Below are positions 49,304 through 58,619 of a DNA stretch of 64,000 nucleotides, in pieces. The notes below the pieces were generated by a model. That model worked only from the letters and a program-made list of their open reading frames with translations, had not been told where the DNA came from and ran no database searches. Every line of letters starts with the position of its first letter. Position 1 is the first letter of the stretch. This DNA comes from Nocardia farcinica. Its GTDB lineage: Bacteria > Actinomycetota > Actinomycetes > Mycobacteriales > Mycobacteriaceae. Position numbers and translations under genes: made by a program. The stretch lies in NCBI RefSeq assembly GCF_001182745.1, contig NZ_LN868939.1:620001-684000 (forward strand), written 5' to 3'.

Positions 49304-50599
49304 GTGGTCGTCAGCGGTCGGCTGGTCGCGCTCGCGGCGCTGCTCGCCCTGGGGGTCACCGTGCTGCTGCCGTCGGTGACCGGGGTCGTGCTCGCCACGC
49401 TCGTGCTGGTCGCGGCGGTGCTGGCCGATCTCGCCGCGGTGGCGCGCCCACGCGATCTGCGGCTGGAACGCCCGGCGCTGACCACGGTCCGGCTGGGCCG
49501 TCGTACCGAAGTCGAACTCACCGTGGTCAATTCCGGTTCCCGGACCGCCCGTGGTGTGCTCTGGGACGACTGGCCCGCCGGCGCCGGGGTCGAGAACCGC
49601 ACCCACGCCATCGATCTCGCCCCGAACACGAAGGTGCGCCTGCGCACCGCCCTGACCCCGGTGCGCCGCGGTGACCGGACCGCGGGTCCGGTGACGCTGC
49701 GGCTGTTCGGCCCGCTCGGACTGGCCGGCGTGCAGACCCGGCACGCCGTGCCTGCCCGGGTGCGCGCGCTGCCCGCCTTCCGCAGCGAGTACCTGCTGCG
49801 TTCGAAGGTGCAGCGGCTGCAACATCTGGAGGGCCGCAACGTCGCCAACACCCGCGGCCAGGGCAGCGAGTTCGACTCCTTCCGCGAGTACGTCGCCGGT
49901 GACGACGTGCGCGCGATCGACTGGCGCGCCACCGCCCGCGCCACGGATGTGCTGGTGCGCACGTGGCGTCCCGAACGCAACCGGCATGTGCTGATGGTGC
50001 TCGACAGCGGCCGCGTCGGCGCGGGCCGCGTGGGTGCGGGCACCCGGCTCGACGCCGCGATCGAGGCCGCGCTGTTGCTCGGCGGGCTGGCCGCGGCGGC
50101 GGGCGACACCGTCGACCTGCTCGCCTACGACCGCACCGTGCGCACCGAGGTGCGTGGCATCGCAGGCAACCGGTTGCAACCGCAGTTGATGCACGCGCTG
50201 GCCGGGCTCACCCCCGCGCTGGCCGACACCGACGCGGCCGGACTGGTGCGCGCCGTGCTGGAGCGGGCGCGGCGGCGCTGTCTGGTCGTGCTGTTCACCG
50301 GACTCGACGCCGCCGTGGTGGAGCAGAATCTGCTCCCGGTGCTGCCGGTGCTGACCCAGCGCCACCGCGTGCTGGTCGTCTCGGTGGTCGACCCGGAGAT
50401 CGCCGCCGCCGCCGCGACCCGCGACACCCTGGCCGACCTCTACACCGCGGCCGCCGCCGAGTCGGCACTCGCCGAGCGGGACCTGGTGCGGGAATCGTTG
50501 CGCCGCAAGGGCGTCGCGGTGGTGTCCGCCGCCCCGGACCGCCTTCCGGGCGCACTGGCCGACGAATATCTGGAACTCAAACAGTCCGGCTCGCTGTGA
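49304..50599 (+). CDS. DUF58 domain protein (VWA-like MoxR partner)
   Basis: This 431-residue protein has two N-terminal membrane helices (LVALAALLALGVTVLLP and VVLATLVLVAAVLADL). A beta-sandwich region follows, then the DUF58 hallmark EFDSFREYVAGDDVRAIDWRATARATDVLVRTW, then a VWA-like domain with VLMVLDSGR as the MIDAS-type start. GTG 49304 begins 3 bp after the MoxR stop; the operon continues without promoter-like sequence. It is the presumed client of MoxR. Confidence 0.88.
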   Translation: MVVSGRLVALAALLALGVTVLLPSVTGVVLATLVLVAAVLADLAAVARPRDLRLERPALTTVRLGRRTEVELTVVNSGSRTARGVLWDDWPAGAGVENRTHAIDLAPNTKVRLRTALTPVRRGDRTAGPVTLRLFGPLGLAGVQTRHAVPARVRALPAFRSEYLLRSKVQRLQHLEGRNVANTRGQGSEFDSFREYVAGDDVRAIDWRATARATDVLVRTWRPERNRHVLMVLDSGRVGAGRVGAGTRLDAAIEAALLLGGLAAAAGDTVDLLAYDRTVRTEVRGIAGNRLQPQLMHALAGLTPALADTDAAGLVRAVLERARRRCLVVLFTGLDAAVVEQNLLPVLPVLTQRHRVLVVSVVDPEIAAAAATRDTLADLYTAAAAESALAERDLVRESLRRKGVAVVSAAPDRLPGALADEYLELKQSGSL

Positions 50600-50631
50600 G
50601 CAGAAGGCGGCGCCTCCGGCCGCTGACCCAC

Positions 50632-51411
50632 TCAGGGGGTACGCAGCAGTCCACCCGGTGCGCTCGGTGCGAGCGCGCGGCGTTGGCGTTCGGCGACGAC
50701 CGCGCCGAGGATCTGCACGGGCGGACAGTTCGGCGGCGCGGGCACGCCGAGCCGGGCGCACACCGCCGCGACCAGTTCGCGGCCGAGCCCGTCCTGGGCC
50801 TGCGGGGTGAGGGTGCGCAGCCGGGTGAGGTACTGCCGCACCGCCAGCGCGAGATCCTCCGGAATGCCCGACAGGTCGAGCCGGGTGGCCCACTCGATCA
50901 GCCAGGGCGGTGCGACCGCCAGCGCGGGAGCGGGCAACGCGGCCTCGGCGTGCACCACCACCGTCCCGGCGAGCACGTCACCGACCCGGCGGGCGGTCGG
51001 CGAGCACAGCGAGGTGAGCACGGCGATCGCGCCGAAGCCGCCGAGTATCCAGAAATCGACGATGGTGCCGGCGAGACCGCGGGTCAGCGCGTGCCGGAAG
51101 TCGATCGGCCCGCCGTCGGTGCGCAGCACGCGCAGGCCGAGCACGAGCTTTCCCAGCGTGCGACCGCGGCTGAGGGTTTCGCAGGCGACCGGGTAGCCGA
51201 CGAGCACGCTCACCATGGCGAGCACGACCGCGGTGTCCACCCAGGCGGTGTCGGCGCCGGTCTGCAGCAGCAGCACCCCGATCCCCGCCATCAGTCCGAC
51301 CGCCAGCCCGATCTGCACCACCAGGTCGATCAGGAACGCGGCGGCGCGGGTCGGGATGCGGGCGATCGGAAGCTCGAGGGCGACCGCTTCGCCGGTGGTG
51401 AACTCTGCCAT
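50632..51411 (-). CDS. RDD family membrane protein
   Basis: This 259-residue protein contains the RDD family core: PTRAAAFLIDLVVQIGL with the Arg-Asp pair, GRTLGKLVLGLRVLRTDGG, and DFRHALTRGLAGTIVDFW. It has four to five membrane segments and a C-terminal helical cytoplasmic domain. ATG 51411 gives MAEFTTGEAVALELP. It is divergent from the SpoIIM gene 44 bp away, and both flank the MoxR operon, as Rv3694c-Rv3695 do in M. tuberculosis. Confidence 0.85.
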   Translation of the reverse strand: MAEFTTGEAVALELPIARIPTRAAAFLIDLVVQIGLAVGLMAGIGVLLLQTGADTAWVDTAVVLAMVSVLVGYPVACETLSRGRTLGKLVLGLRVLRTDGGPIDFRHALTRGLAGTIVDFWILGGFGAIAVLTSLCSPTARRVGDVLAGTVVVHAEAALPAPALAVAPPWLIEWATRLDLSGIPEDLALAVRQYLTRLRTLTPQAQDGLGRELVAAVCARLGVPAPPNCPPVQILGAVVAERQRRALAPSAPGGLLRTP

Positions 51412-51455
51412 CTCGTTAGCATTCTTTCGACCGGCGGTAGTGGGAGGCAACCGAC

Positions 51456-52499
51456 ATGGACGTAGACGCATACAGTTACGCACACCGACGGTCCTGGCAA
51501 CGACTCGACCAGCTGGCGCGGCAGCGCAGACTCACCGGCGCCGAGGCCGACGAGCTCGTCGCGCTCTACCGGCGCACCTCCCAGCAGCTGGCCCGCCTGC
51601 AATCCCACAGCCCCGACCCGCAACTGGTGGCGGGTCTGAGCGCGATCCTCACCCGGGCACGCGCCCGGGTGCTCGGCACCAGATCCGACACCTGGGCGCA
51701 GATCGGCCGCTTCTACACGCACACCTTCCCCGTCGCGGTCTACCGTGCCTGGCCGTGGTGGGCCGGTGTCGCCGCGGCCTTTCTGCTGGTGTCGGCCTGG
51801 CTGGCCATCTGGGTACAGGGCTCGGGCCGCGCTCGCGAAGTGCTGGGCATCCCGGACGACAACGACTACCTGACCGCGCCCGGCGGTGCGTTCGAGACCT
51901 ACTACACCGAGCATCCCGGTGACGCCTTCGCCGCGCAGGTGTGGACCAACAACGCCTGGGTGTCGGCCATCGCCCTGTTCACCGGCGTGCTGATCCTGCC
52001 CGCGGTGTACCTGCTGTTCATGAACGCGCTCAACCTCGGCATCACCGCCGGCCTGATGGCCGAGGCCGGCCGGCTCGAGCCGTTCTTCGGCTTCCTGCTC
52101 CCGCACGGGACGTTGGAGTTGACCGCGGTGTTCGTGGCGGGCGGTGCGGGCCTGCAATTGGGCTGGACGCTGATCGACCCGGGCGGGGCGAGCCGGGTGG
52201 CCGCGGTGGCGCGCCAGGGCCGGGCCACCGCCGCGATCGCGCTGGGGCTGGTCGCCGTGCTGTTCGTCTCCGGCCTGCTGGAGGGCTTCGTCACGCCGAG
52301 CGGACTGCCCGCGCCGGTGCGGGTCGGGATCGGGCTGCTCGCCGAAGCGCTGTTCCTCGGGTACGTCGTCGGGCTCGGGCGGCGCGCGGTCCGCGAGCAA
52401 CACGACGGGGAGGCCGGGGCGATCGCAGCGCTCGGAACGGCGGACGTGTCGAGCCGGGTGAACGAACAGCCAACGGTGAGCACACCCGCGCCACGCTGA
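51456..52499 (+). CDS. SpoIIM family (stage II sporulation protein M) membrane protein
   Basis: This 347-residue protein starts with a helical domain (DVDAYSYAHRRSWQRLDQLARQRRLTGAEADELVALYRR) followed by about five membrane segments with the SpoIIM core WTNNAWVSAIALFTGVLILPAVYLLFMNALNLG and LPHGTLELTAVFVAGGAGLQLG. Nocardia does not sporulate; outside sporulating bacteria SpoIIM proteins pair with RDD and MoxR genes and probably handle membrane transport or envelope tasks. The RBS is GGGAGG before ATG 51456. Confidence 0.88.
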   Translation: MDVDAYSYAHRRSWQRLDQLARQRRLTGAEADELVALYRRTSQQLARLQSHSPDPQLVAGLSAILTRARARVLGTRSDTWAQIGRFYTHTFPVAVYRAWPWWAGVAAAFLLVSAWLAIWVQGSGRAREVLGIPDDNDYLTAPGGAFETYYTEHPGDAFAAQVWTNNAWVSAIALFTGVLILPAVYLLFMNALNLGITAGLMAEAGRLEPFFGFLLPHGTLELTAVFVAGGAGLQLGWTLIDPGGASRVAAVARQGRATAAIALGLVAVLFVSGLLEGFVTPSGLPAPVRVGIGLLAEALFLGYVVGLGRRAVREQHDGEAGAIAALGTADVSSRVNEQPTVSTPAPR

Positions 52500-53243
52500 C
52501 TCCGGTCAATGAACAGCAACCGTGATGTCCGAGATCGGTTGCGGTATCCCCCATTTGAGTTCCGCTGGCCGCAGCGAGTCCAGCTCAGCTGCGGCCAGCG
52601 TTGCCGATGACTCTACACAATCGTTATGCCCGCGCAACCCCTGCGCGCCGATGTCAAGCGTATAAATCGCAGCCCAGTTAACCCCGATCCGCGGCCGGAT
52701 CGACGGGCTGCCAGCTAACCCCTGGCGGACTCTGCTGGCAATGATTGTCAGCCCGGAAAAGGCCTCGGGAATCTCTGTGCGGCAGCTCGACCGAACGGTT
52801 CCATAGACCCCTCGATGGCGATCGGATTCGGTAGCTGCGGCCGCTCGGAAATTTCGGTATGTCCAGCAGAAAGACGCTACTACCTGGTCTTTTGCTACCC
52901 ATCGAACGGTAGCTGGACATTTCGTGAACAAAAAGAGACTTCGAGTATGTTTACCCCGGAATATCCCTGATACACATACCGCTCCGTCGGTCGGCGGACC
53001 GCGTGTGCCGTCGGTTCGGAAAGATAGCCAGAGCTGAGGAAATGGCTGTCCGGGCGCGGCTCGACACCGACGCCGGCACCGTCGGCGCAACCCAAAAAAT
53101 GCGGTGTGATCTTCGCCTCACCACCACCGCGACCTGCGGCTTCCGGCCGCCGAGAGGGTGAGTACCCCCGCGCCGCCCGGTCAAACACGACGGGTCCGGC
53201 CGGTCGGAAACCGGCCGGACCCGAGGGCCGCGACGTCCCGGCG
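52500..53243. other. AT-rich intergenic region, 744 bp
   Basis: Base composition falls well below the surrounding genes; the 60 bases from 52921 contain about 25 G or C. Structures visible include a hairpin GGCCGCAGC ... GCTGCGGCC near 52569-52598, an inverted pair TGTCCAGC (52860) and GCTGGACA (52912), and an internal GCTACC-n8-GGTAGC hairpin (52894-52913). An open frame of up to 194 codons exists on the minus strand (53090-52506) without recognisable domain or clear RBS, so it is not called. No transposase, integrase or tRNA is seen. Confidence 0.6.
53192..53222 (-). terminator. Terminator after the MMPL gene
   Basis: A perfect 13-bp stem (GGGTCCGGCCGGT with its complement) encloses a 5-nt loop 21 bp past the MMPL stop; on the minus strand it is followed by GTCGTGTTTG. 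Confidence 0.8.
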
Positions 53244-55406
53244 TCAGGCCTCGGCGAGACCGAAGCGCCGGTGCACCACCCGTAGCGGGCGCGGGGCGAA
53301 CCAGGCCGCCGGGCCGAGCAGCCGCATCGCGACCGGCACCAGCACACCGCGCACCAACGTCGCGTCGATCAGGATCGCCAGCCCCGCACCGAGCCCGAAG
53401 AACTGGATGAACCGCACATCGCTGCTCACGAAGGCGAGGAAACTGATCGAGATCAACGCCGCCGCGGTGGTCACCAGCCTGCCGGTGCGCGCCACGCCCT
53501 CGATCACCGCCGTCTCGGTGTCCGCGCCGCGATCGTGCACCTCCTTGATCCGGCTCACCACGAAAACCTCGTAGTCCATCGACAACCCGAACGTGATGCA
53601 GAACAGCAACAGCAACATCGACACGTCCAGCGGAGCGGGGGTGAAGCCAAGCAGGCCGGACAGGTGACCGTCCTGGAACACGAACACCATCAGTCCGAGC
53701 GTCGCGGCCAGGCTCAGCGCGTTGGACAGCAGCGCGCGCACCGGCTGGACCACGCTGCCGGTGAACAGGAACAGCAGCACGAACGTGGTCGCCACGATCC
53801 AGCCGACCGCGATCGGCAGCCGGGAACCGATGGCGGACAGGCTGTCCCGCAGTTCGGCGACCTGCCCGCCGACCAAGGCGGTGGCACCCGCGGGCTCGGG
53901 TACCGCGCGCACCCGGTCGACCAGCTCGCGCGCCTCGGTGGAATTGCGGTCCAGGCCGGTGTGCACCTCGAGGCGTTGCGCGTCGGGCCGGGCGAATCGC
54001 AGGTCCGCGGGCGAGGTCGCGACGGGCCGACCGGCGACGAACGTGCCAGCCGCCGAGTCGACCCGGGTCACGTGCTCCACCCGCGACAGCTGCGCCGCGT
54101 AGTCGGCCAGCGGCTGCGCGGGCACGGCCGCGCCGATCACCACCGACAGCGCATTCGCTTCGCCCCCGCCGAACTCGGTGCGCATCGCGTCACCGACCTG
54201 GCGGACCTCGGTGGTGGTGGGCAGCACCCGATCGTCGGGCGTGCCGAACCGCACCCCCAGCAGCGGGGCGGCGGCCAGCAGCAGGATCAACACCACGGGC
54301 ACGCCGGTCAGCAACGGCCTGCGGGTGGCGGTGCGGGCGACCGCCGCCCAGAACGGCGCCGCGTCACCGCGGATGCCGCGCACGCCGCGGATGCGCCAGG
54401 CGTCGGACCGGTCACCGAGCACGGCCAGCAGCGCGGGCAGCGTCAGCACCGCGGCCAGCGCCGAGATCGCGACGACGCCGATGCCGGCGTAGGCGAACGA
54501 TCGCAGGAAGTACTGCGGAAAGATCACCAGCGAGGACAGCGCGGCCACCACGGTCGCGGCGCTGAACACGATGGTGCGGCCCGCCGTGGCGACCGCACCC
54601 ACCACGGCCTCGTCGCTGGTGGCGCCGGCCGCGCGCCGCTCCCGGAACCGGGCGACCATGAGCAGGCCGTAGTCGACGGCCAGACCGAGGCCGAGGGCGG
54701 TGGTGAGGTTCACCGCGTAGATCGACACGTCGGTGAGCGAGCCGAGGACCGACAGCTCGGCGAAGGTGCCCAGGATCGCGATGCCGCCGGTGAGGAGCGT
54801 GAGCAGAGCCGCGACCACATTGCCGAAGGCGAGCACGAGCAGCGCCAGGATCAACGGCACCGCGATGCCCTCGGCCAGGCCGAGATCCTTGCCGATCTGC
54901 TCGGTGATCGCCTCGAAGGTCGGGTCGGTACCGCCCACCTGGACCTGGGCCACCGGGCCCGCGGACCGGTAGTCGGCGATGATGCCGCTCGCCGCGGAAT
55001 GGTCCTCGGTGTCGGGGTCGGCGTTGCCGGCCAGGATCACCGCGGCCGTGCCGTCGGCGGCGCGCATCGCCGGCGACCCGGTGTCCCAATAGGACACCAC
55101 GTCGGCCAGCCGGGGATCGGCGGCGAGCCGGGCGGTGAGGTCGCGCCCGAAGGCGGCCGCGGCCTCGTCGTCGATGCTGCCGCCGGTGGCACGGACCAGG
55201 AACAGATAGTCGGTACCGGAACCGAACTTCTCGCGCAATTGCGTTGCCGCCAGGCTGGATTCGGCACCGGGGTCGTCCTGGCCGCCGGATTGCATCTTGC
55301 CGAAAGCGGTGACGCCGAGCGCGGCGCCCGCGACGAGCGCCAGGACGCTCGCGACGAGGATCCAGCGAGCGCGCCGGACGATGAATCCGCCGAGTACGTC
55401 GAACAT
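53244..55406 (-). CDS. MMPL family RND transporter
   Basis: This 720-residue transporter has two halves of one plus five membrane helices, each followed by an external loop. Signature segments are LGLAVDYGLLMVARFRE in the first half and FGLSMDYEVFVVSRIKEVHDRG in the second, with conserved Asp-Tyr pairs thought to relay protons. Members move lipids or drugs; with no lipid-synthesis gene nearby, the substrate is unknown. ATG 55406 has the RBS GGGAGG. It is divergent from a TetR gene with a shared operator region. Confidence 0.9.
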   Translation of the reverse strand: MFDVLGGFIVRRARWILVASVLALVAGAALGVTAFGKMQSGGQDDPGAESSLAATQLREKFGSGTDYLFLVRATGGSIDDEAAAAFGRDLTARLAADPRLADVVSYWDTGSPAMRAADGTAAVILAGNADPDTEDHSAASGIIADYRSAGPVAQVQVGGTDPTFEAITEQIGKDLGLAEGIAVPLILALLVLAFGNVVAALLTLLTGGIAILGTFAELSVLGSLTDVSIYAVNLTTALGLGLAVDYGLLMVARFRERRAAGATSDEAVVGAVATAGRTIVFSAATVVAALSSLVIFPQYFLRSFAYAGIGVVAISALAAVLTLPALLAVLGDRSDAWRIRGVRGIRGDAAPFWAAVARTATRRPLLTGVPVVLILLLAAAPLLGVRFGTPDDRVLPTTTEVRQVGDAMRTEFGGGEANALSVVIGAAVPAQPLADYAAQLSRVEHVTRVDSAAGTFVAGRPVATSPADLRFARPDAQRLEVHTGLDRNSTEARELVDRVRAVPEPAGATALVGGQVAELRDSLSAIGSRLPIAVGWIVATTFVLLFLFTGSVVQPVRALLSNALSLAATLGLMVFVFQDGHLSGLLGFTPAPLDVSMLLLLFCITFGLSMDYEVFVVSRIKEVHDRGADTETAVIEGVARTGRLVTTAAALISISFLAFVSSDVRFIQFFGLGAGLAILIDATLVRGVLVPVAMRLLGPAAWFAPRPLRVVHRRFGLAEA

Positions 55407-55427
55407 GGGGGCCTCCCGGTCGAGCAT

Positions 55428-55490
55428 GTTTACACACGCAAACTTTGTGGGTGTTAACTTGCCACCGATGTGTGCAGGTGTCAACATCGG
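55428..55490. promoter_or_regulatory. Candidate TetR operators between MMPL and TetR genes
   Basis: GTTTACAC (55428-55435) and GTGTTAAC (55451-55458) form a 15-bp-spaced dyad, and a third GTGTCAAC occurs at 55478-55485. A separate perfect inverted repeat, CCGATGT (55465-55471) with ACATCGG (55484-55490), lies just before the TetR ATG. The region sits over both divergent promoters, as expected for autoregulated repression. Confidence 0.55.
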
Positions 55491-55494
55491 GCAG

Positions 55495-56127
55495 ATGACG
55501 ACTTCACAGCGGCCGCGCCGGTATCACCACGGGGATCTCCGCAACGCACTGGTCCGCGCGGCTGCGGAACTCGCCGAGACGGGCGGGCCCGAGGCGGTCA
55601 CCGTGCGCGCGGCCGCCCGCTGCGTCGGGGTCACGCCCACGGCCGCCTACCGGCACTTCACCAATCACGAGCAGTTGCTCCGCGCCGCTCAGGAGCAGGC
55701 ACAGCACAGCCTCTTCGCGGCCATGCAGGAGGCGCTGGCCCTCCTCCCGCCCGACGCCGCCCCGGTGGATCGGCTCGCCGCCGTCGGCCGCGGCTACATC
55801 ACCTTCGCCCAGCGCGAGCCCGGGCTCTTCCGCACCGCGTTCTGCCCGAACGAGGAGAACAGCGGCCCGCAGGACTGGCAGGCGCCTGCCTTCCAACTGC
55901 TGTCCAGCCTGCTCGACGAGCTGGTGGAGGTGGGCTACACCGACCCGGCCCAACGACCCGACGCCGAATACGCCGCGTGGGCGGCGGTACACGGCATGGC
56001 CGGGCTCATCGTCGACAAGGCGGTCCGACACCTCGGGGCTCAGGAGCGGGAGGTCGCGATCGACCGCACGCTGGAGGTGGTGCGACTCGGGCTGGCGACC
56101 GGGCCGAAGGCCACGCCGCGGAATTGA
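55495..56127 (+). CDS. TetR family transcriptional regulator
   Basis: This 210-residue regulator has an N-terminal HTH (RYHHGDLRNALVRAAAELAETGGPEAVTVRAAARCVGVTPTAAYRHFTNHEQLL) and a C-terminal WHG-type ligand domain (AAWAAVHGMAGLIVDKAVRHLG). ATG 55495 is used; ATG 55468 is in frame but would overlap the proposed operator. It probably represses the divergent MMPL transporter until a substrate binds. Confidence 0.88.
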   Translation: MTTSQRPRRYHHGDLRNALVRAAAELAETGGPEAVTVRAAARCVGVTPTAAYRHFTNHEQLLRAAQEQAQHSLFAAMQEALALLPPDAAPVDRLAAVGRGYITFAQREPGLFRTAFCPNEENSGPQDWQAPAFQLLSSLLDELVEVGYTDPAQRPDAEYAAWAAVHGMAGLIVDKAVRHLGAQEREVAIDRTLEVVRLGLATGPKATPRN

Positions 56128-56198
56128 GCACCGAGGCAGCCACACCATCGAGGCAGCCACAAGCGAGAAGCTGGGCGCGCGGCTCGTGGCCGGAGAAG

Positions 56199-56236
56199 CG
56201 AGAAGGCCCGCGTTCCGGGGAACGCGGGCCTTCTCG
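56199..56236 (-). terminator. Terminator downstream of tRNA-Leu
   Basis: An 18-bp perfect stem (CGAGAAGGCCCGCGTTCC with its complement) and a short loop lie 6 bp after the tRNA 3' end on the minus strand. It may also end transcription from the convergent TetR gene. Confidence 0.85.
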
Positions 56237-56242
56237 TCGGAG

Positions 56243-56325
56243 TGGGCGAAGGGGGACTTGAACCCCCACGTCCTTTCGGACACTGGCACCTGAAGCCAGC
56301 GCGTCTGCCATTCCGCCACTCGCCC
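56243..56325 (-). tRNA. tRNA-Leu (CAG)
   Basis: This 83-nt class II tRNA on the minus strand has acceptor GGGCGAG with TTCGCCC, D-arm GGCGGAATGGCAGACGC, anticodon arm CTGGC-TTCAGGT-GCCAG giving anticodon CAG, a variable arm GTGTCCGAAAGGACGT, and a T-arm GGGGG-TTCAAGT-CCCCC. The discriminator is A and no CCA is encoded. The same tRNA lies next to fhaA in M. tuberculosis. Confidence 0.97.
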
Positions 56326-56561
56326 GAGCGACTCGAAGACAGTAACACGCCGGTGCACGAGACAAAAAATCGGCAGCTCAGCGGCGGTTGTGATGTGCAA
56401 TGGACATCACGGGAACCCACTGGCGTTTCCGAGAGTTACAGGTGTAGACGATCGCGGATATCATGCAAAGGACGTGGTCGTTCGACGACACGCCATGCGC
56501 GTGTGTCGTTGTTATGAAGCTGGGAATGACGTAGGAAGACGCTCACCGAAGGGAGGCCGAG

Positions 56562-57992
56562 ATGGGCATCGTTTCACGGTTCGAGCGTCGCCTGCAGGGC
56601 GCCGTCGGTGATGTGTTCGCCCGGGTCTTCGGGGGCAGCGTCGTGCCCCAGGAAGTCGAGGCGGCGCTGCAACGCGAGGCCGCCGACAACGTGCAGGACC
56701 TCGGTGGCGGTCACCTGTTGGCGCCCAACAGTTATGTGATCACCATCAACTCTTCCGACCACCAGCAACTGGACGCCGATCACGACCTCACGACTCGCGC
56801 GTTCGCCAAACACCTCCAGGACTACATCCGTGATCAAGGGTGGCAGACCTATGGCGAAGTACACGTAGCGTTCGAGGCATCACCTACGCTGCACACCGGA
56901 CAGTTCAGGGCGAGCGGCCGCGTCGATCCGGACGTCGGCCGTCGGGCCACCCCGGCCCGGAGCCCAGAACCCACGCCACCACGACCTGCAAACCCGCAAC
57001 CAGGAGCTGGCCCCATGACGCAGAACTCTGGCTACGACCCGAGCCGTGAGCCCGCGGAGTCCGATCCACGCAATCGCGGGTACGCTCCGCCGCCCGCGGG
57101 CCGTCCCGCCGCTCCGCAGAACGGCGCCTACCGCGACGAGTACGCCCGCGGCGGCGCGCCCTATCCGGCCGGCTCGGACTACCGCGCGCCGGAGTCGCAG
57201 CAAGGGTACGGCGACTACCAGAACGGCTACGACTACCAGCAGGGCGCGCCCGGGTACGGCCAGCCCGGCTACGACCAGCAGGGCGGCTACGGCAGGCCGG
57301 GGTACGGCGAGCCCGGCTACGACCAGCAGGGCGGCCAGCAAGGGTACAGCGATCAGGGTTACGGGCAGCCCGGTTACGGCGAGCCCGGGTACGGCCAGCA
57401 GGGCGCGGGCTACGGCCAGCCCGGCTACGACCAGCCGGGTTACGGCCAGCAGCCCGGCTACGGTGACCAGGGCTATGCCGAGCCCGGCTACGGCCAGCAG
57501 GGCTACGGCCAGGCGGGTTACGGCCAGCAGGGCGGCAGGCAGGGTTACGCCGAGCCGGCGTACGGCGAGCCCGGATACGCCGAGCCCGGGTACGGCCAGG
57601 ACGAGCAGGCCGGCTACGGCCAGGGCTACGCGCAACAGCCCGGCTACGGTCAGCAGCAGCCCGGCTATTCGGCGCCCGCCTACGGCGGCGCGGCCACCGG
57701 CTCCGGCTATTCGGCCACCCTCCAGCTCGACGACGGCAGCGGCCGCACCTACCAGCTGCGCGAGGGCAGCAACATCATCGGCCGCGGCCAGGACGCGCAT
57801 TTCCGCCTGCCCGACACCGGTGTGTCGCGGCGCCACATCGAGGTGCGCTGGGACGGCCAGACGGCCATGCTCTCCGACCTCGGCTCGACCAACGGCACCT
57901 TGGTCAACGGATCGCCGGTCCAGGATTGGCAACTCGCCGACGGCGACGTGATCCGGGCCGGGCATTCGGAGATCCTGATCCGAATCGTCTGA
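56562..57992 (+). CDS. fhaA: FHA domain protein FhaA
   Basis: The 476-residue adaptor has an N-terminal DUF3662 domain (about 1-115; [22 protein letters not shown]). A long low-complexity region of [11 protein letters not shown] repeats (about 190-380) and a C-terminal FHA domain (about 395-476) follow. The FHA phosphothreonine site is visible: [24 protein letters not shown] and [11 protein letters not shown]. FhaA binds phosphorylated partners such as the MurJ (MviN) pseudokinase domain and restrains peptidoglycan synthesis. RBS GAAGGGAGG precedes the ATG. It opens the fhaA-fhaB-pstP-rodA-pbpA-pknA operon. Confidence 0.95.
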   Translation: MGIVSRFERRLQGAVGDVFARVFGGSVVPQEVEAALQREAADNVQDLGGGHLLAPNSYVITINSSDHQQLDADHDLTTRAFAKHLQDYIRDQGWQTYGEVHVAFEASPTLHTGQFRASGRVDPDVGRRATPARSPEPTPPRPANPQPGAGPMTQNSGYDPSREPAESDPRNRGYAPPPAGRPAAPQNGAYRDEYARGGAPYPAGSDYRAPESQQGYGDYQNGYDYQQGAPGYGQPGYDQQGGYGRPGYGEPGYDQQGGQQGYSDQGYGQPGYGEPGYGQQGAGYGQPGYDQPGYGQQPGYGDQGYAEPGYGQQGYGQAGYGQQGGRQGYAEPAYGEPGYAEPGYGQDEQAGYGQGYAQQPGYGQQQPGYSAPAYGGAATGSGYSATLQLDDGSGRTYQLREGSNIIGRGQDAHFRLPDTGVSRRHIEVRWDGQTAMLSDLGSTNGTLVNGSPVQDWQLADGDVIRAGHSEILIRIV

Positions 57993-58151
57993 TCCCGTAA
58001 GCTCGCGATCATCGAAATCGGCTGACCGCCCTATGATGCTGCCTACGCGCGGCTCCGCCCGGAGCCGACGTGGCCAGCAGCTGTGGGGGTGGGTCGATCC
58101 GCACCGACGGCACCGACGTACCCATAACGGCCGAACAGGAGGTGGAACGCC

Positions 58152-58619
58152 GTGCAGGGTTTGATCCTGCAATTGACCCGTGCGGGGTTCCTGCTGCTGT
58201 TGTGGCTGTTCGTCTGGGCGGTGCTGCGGACCTTGCGCAGCGATATCTACGCGGCATCCGGCATTCGGATCCAGCCCAGGGCCGCGCGCGGTTCCGCGGT
58301 GCTGCCATCCTTGCGTCGAGGCCAGAAGGGCGCCAAATATCTTGTGGTGACTCAAGGTTCACTCGCCGGCACCCGCATCACGCTCGGCACCCAACCGGTG
58401 CTGATCGGACGTGCGGACGATTCCACGCTGGTGCTCACCGACGATTACGCCTCCACCCGACACGCGCGGCTCTCGCCACGGGGTGACGACTGGTACGTCG
58501 AGGATCTCGGCTCGACCAACGGCACCTATCTCGACCGCGCGAAGGTCACCACCGCCGTCCGTGTTCCGCTCGGCACCCCCGTCCGGGTCGGCAAGACAGT
58601 GATCGAGCTCCGATCGTGA
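58152..58619 (+). CDS. fhaB: FHA domain protein FhaB (FipA)
   Basis: This 155-residue protein has an N-terminal membrane helix ([22 protein letters not shown]) and a cytoplasmic FHA domain with [25 protein letters not shown] and [13 protein letters not shown]. It links FtsZ-FtsQ division complexes to Ser/Thr kinase signalling in mycobacteria. GTG 58152 is chosen after the RBS AGGAGG; the stop overlaps the pstP GTG (GTGA). Confidence 0.93.
   Translation: MQGLILQLTRAGFLLLLWLFVWAVLRTLRSDIYAASGIRIQPRAARGSAVLPSLRRGQKGAKYLVVTQGSLAGTRITLGTQPVLIGRADDSTLVLTDDYASTRHARLSPRGDDWYVEDLGSTNGTYLDRAKVTTAVRVPLGTPVRVGKTVIELRS

Noticed and set aside
52506..53090. 194-codon minus-strand ORF in the AT-rich gap
   Set aside because: No recognisable domain, ill-defined start and no clear RBS; reported as part of the intergenic region instead.
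57190..57700. Dense repeats that could suggest a CRISPR or satellite
   Set aside because: They are codon-level PGYGQ repeats inside the fhaA reading frame; no regular spacers. No CRISPR array, transposase, integrase or rRNA gene was found anywhere in the window.
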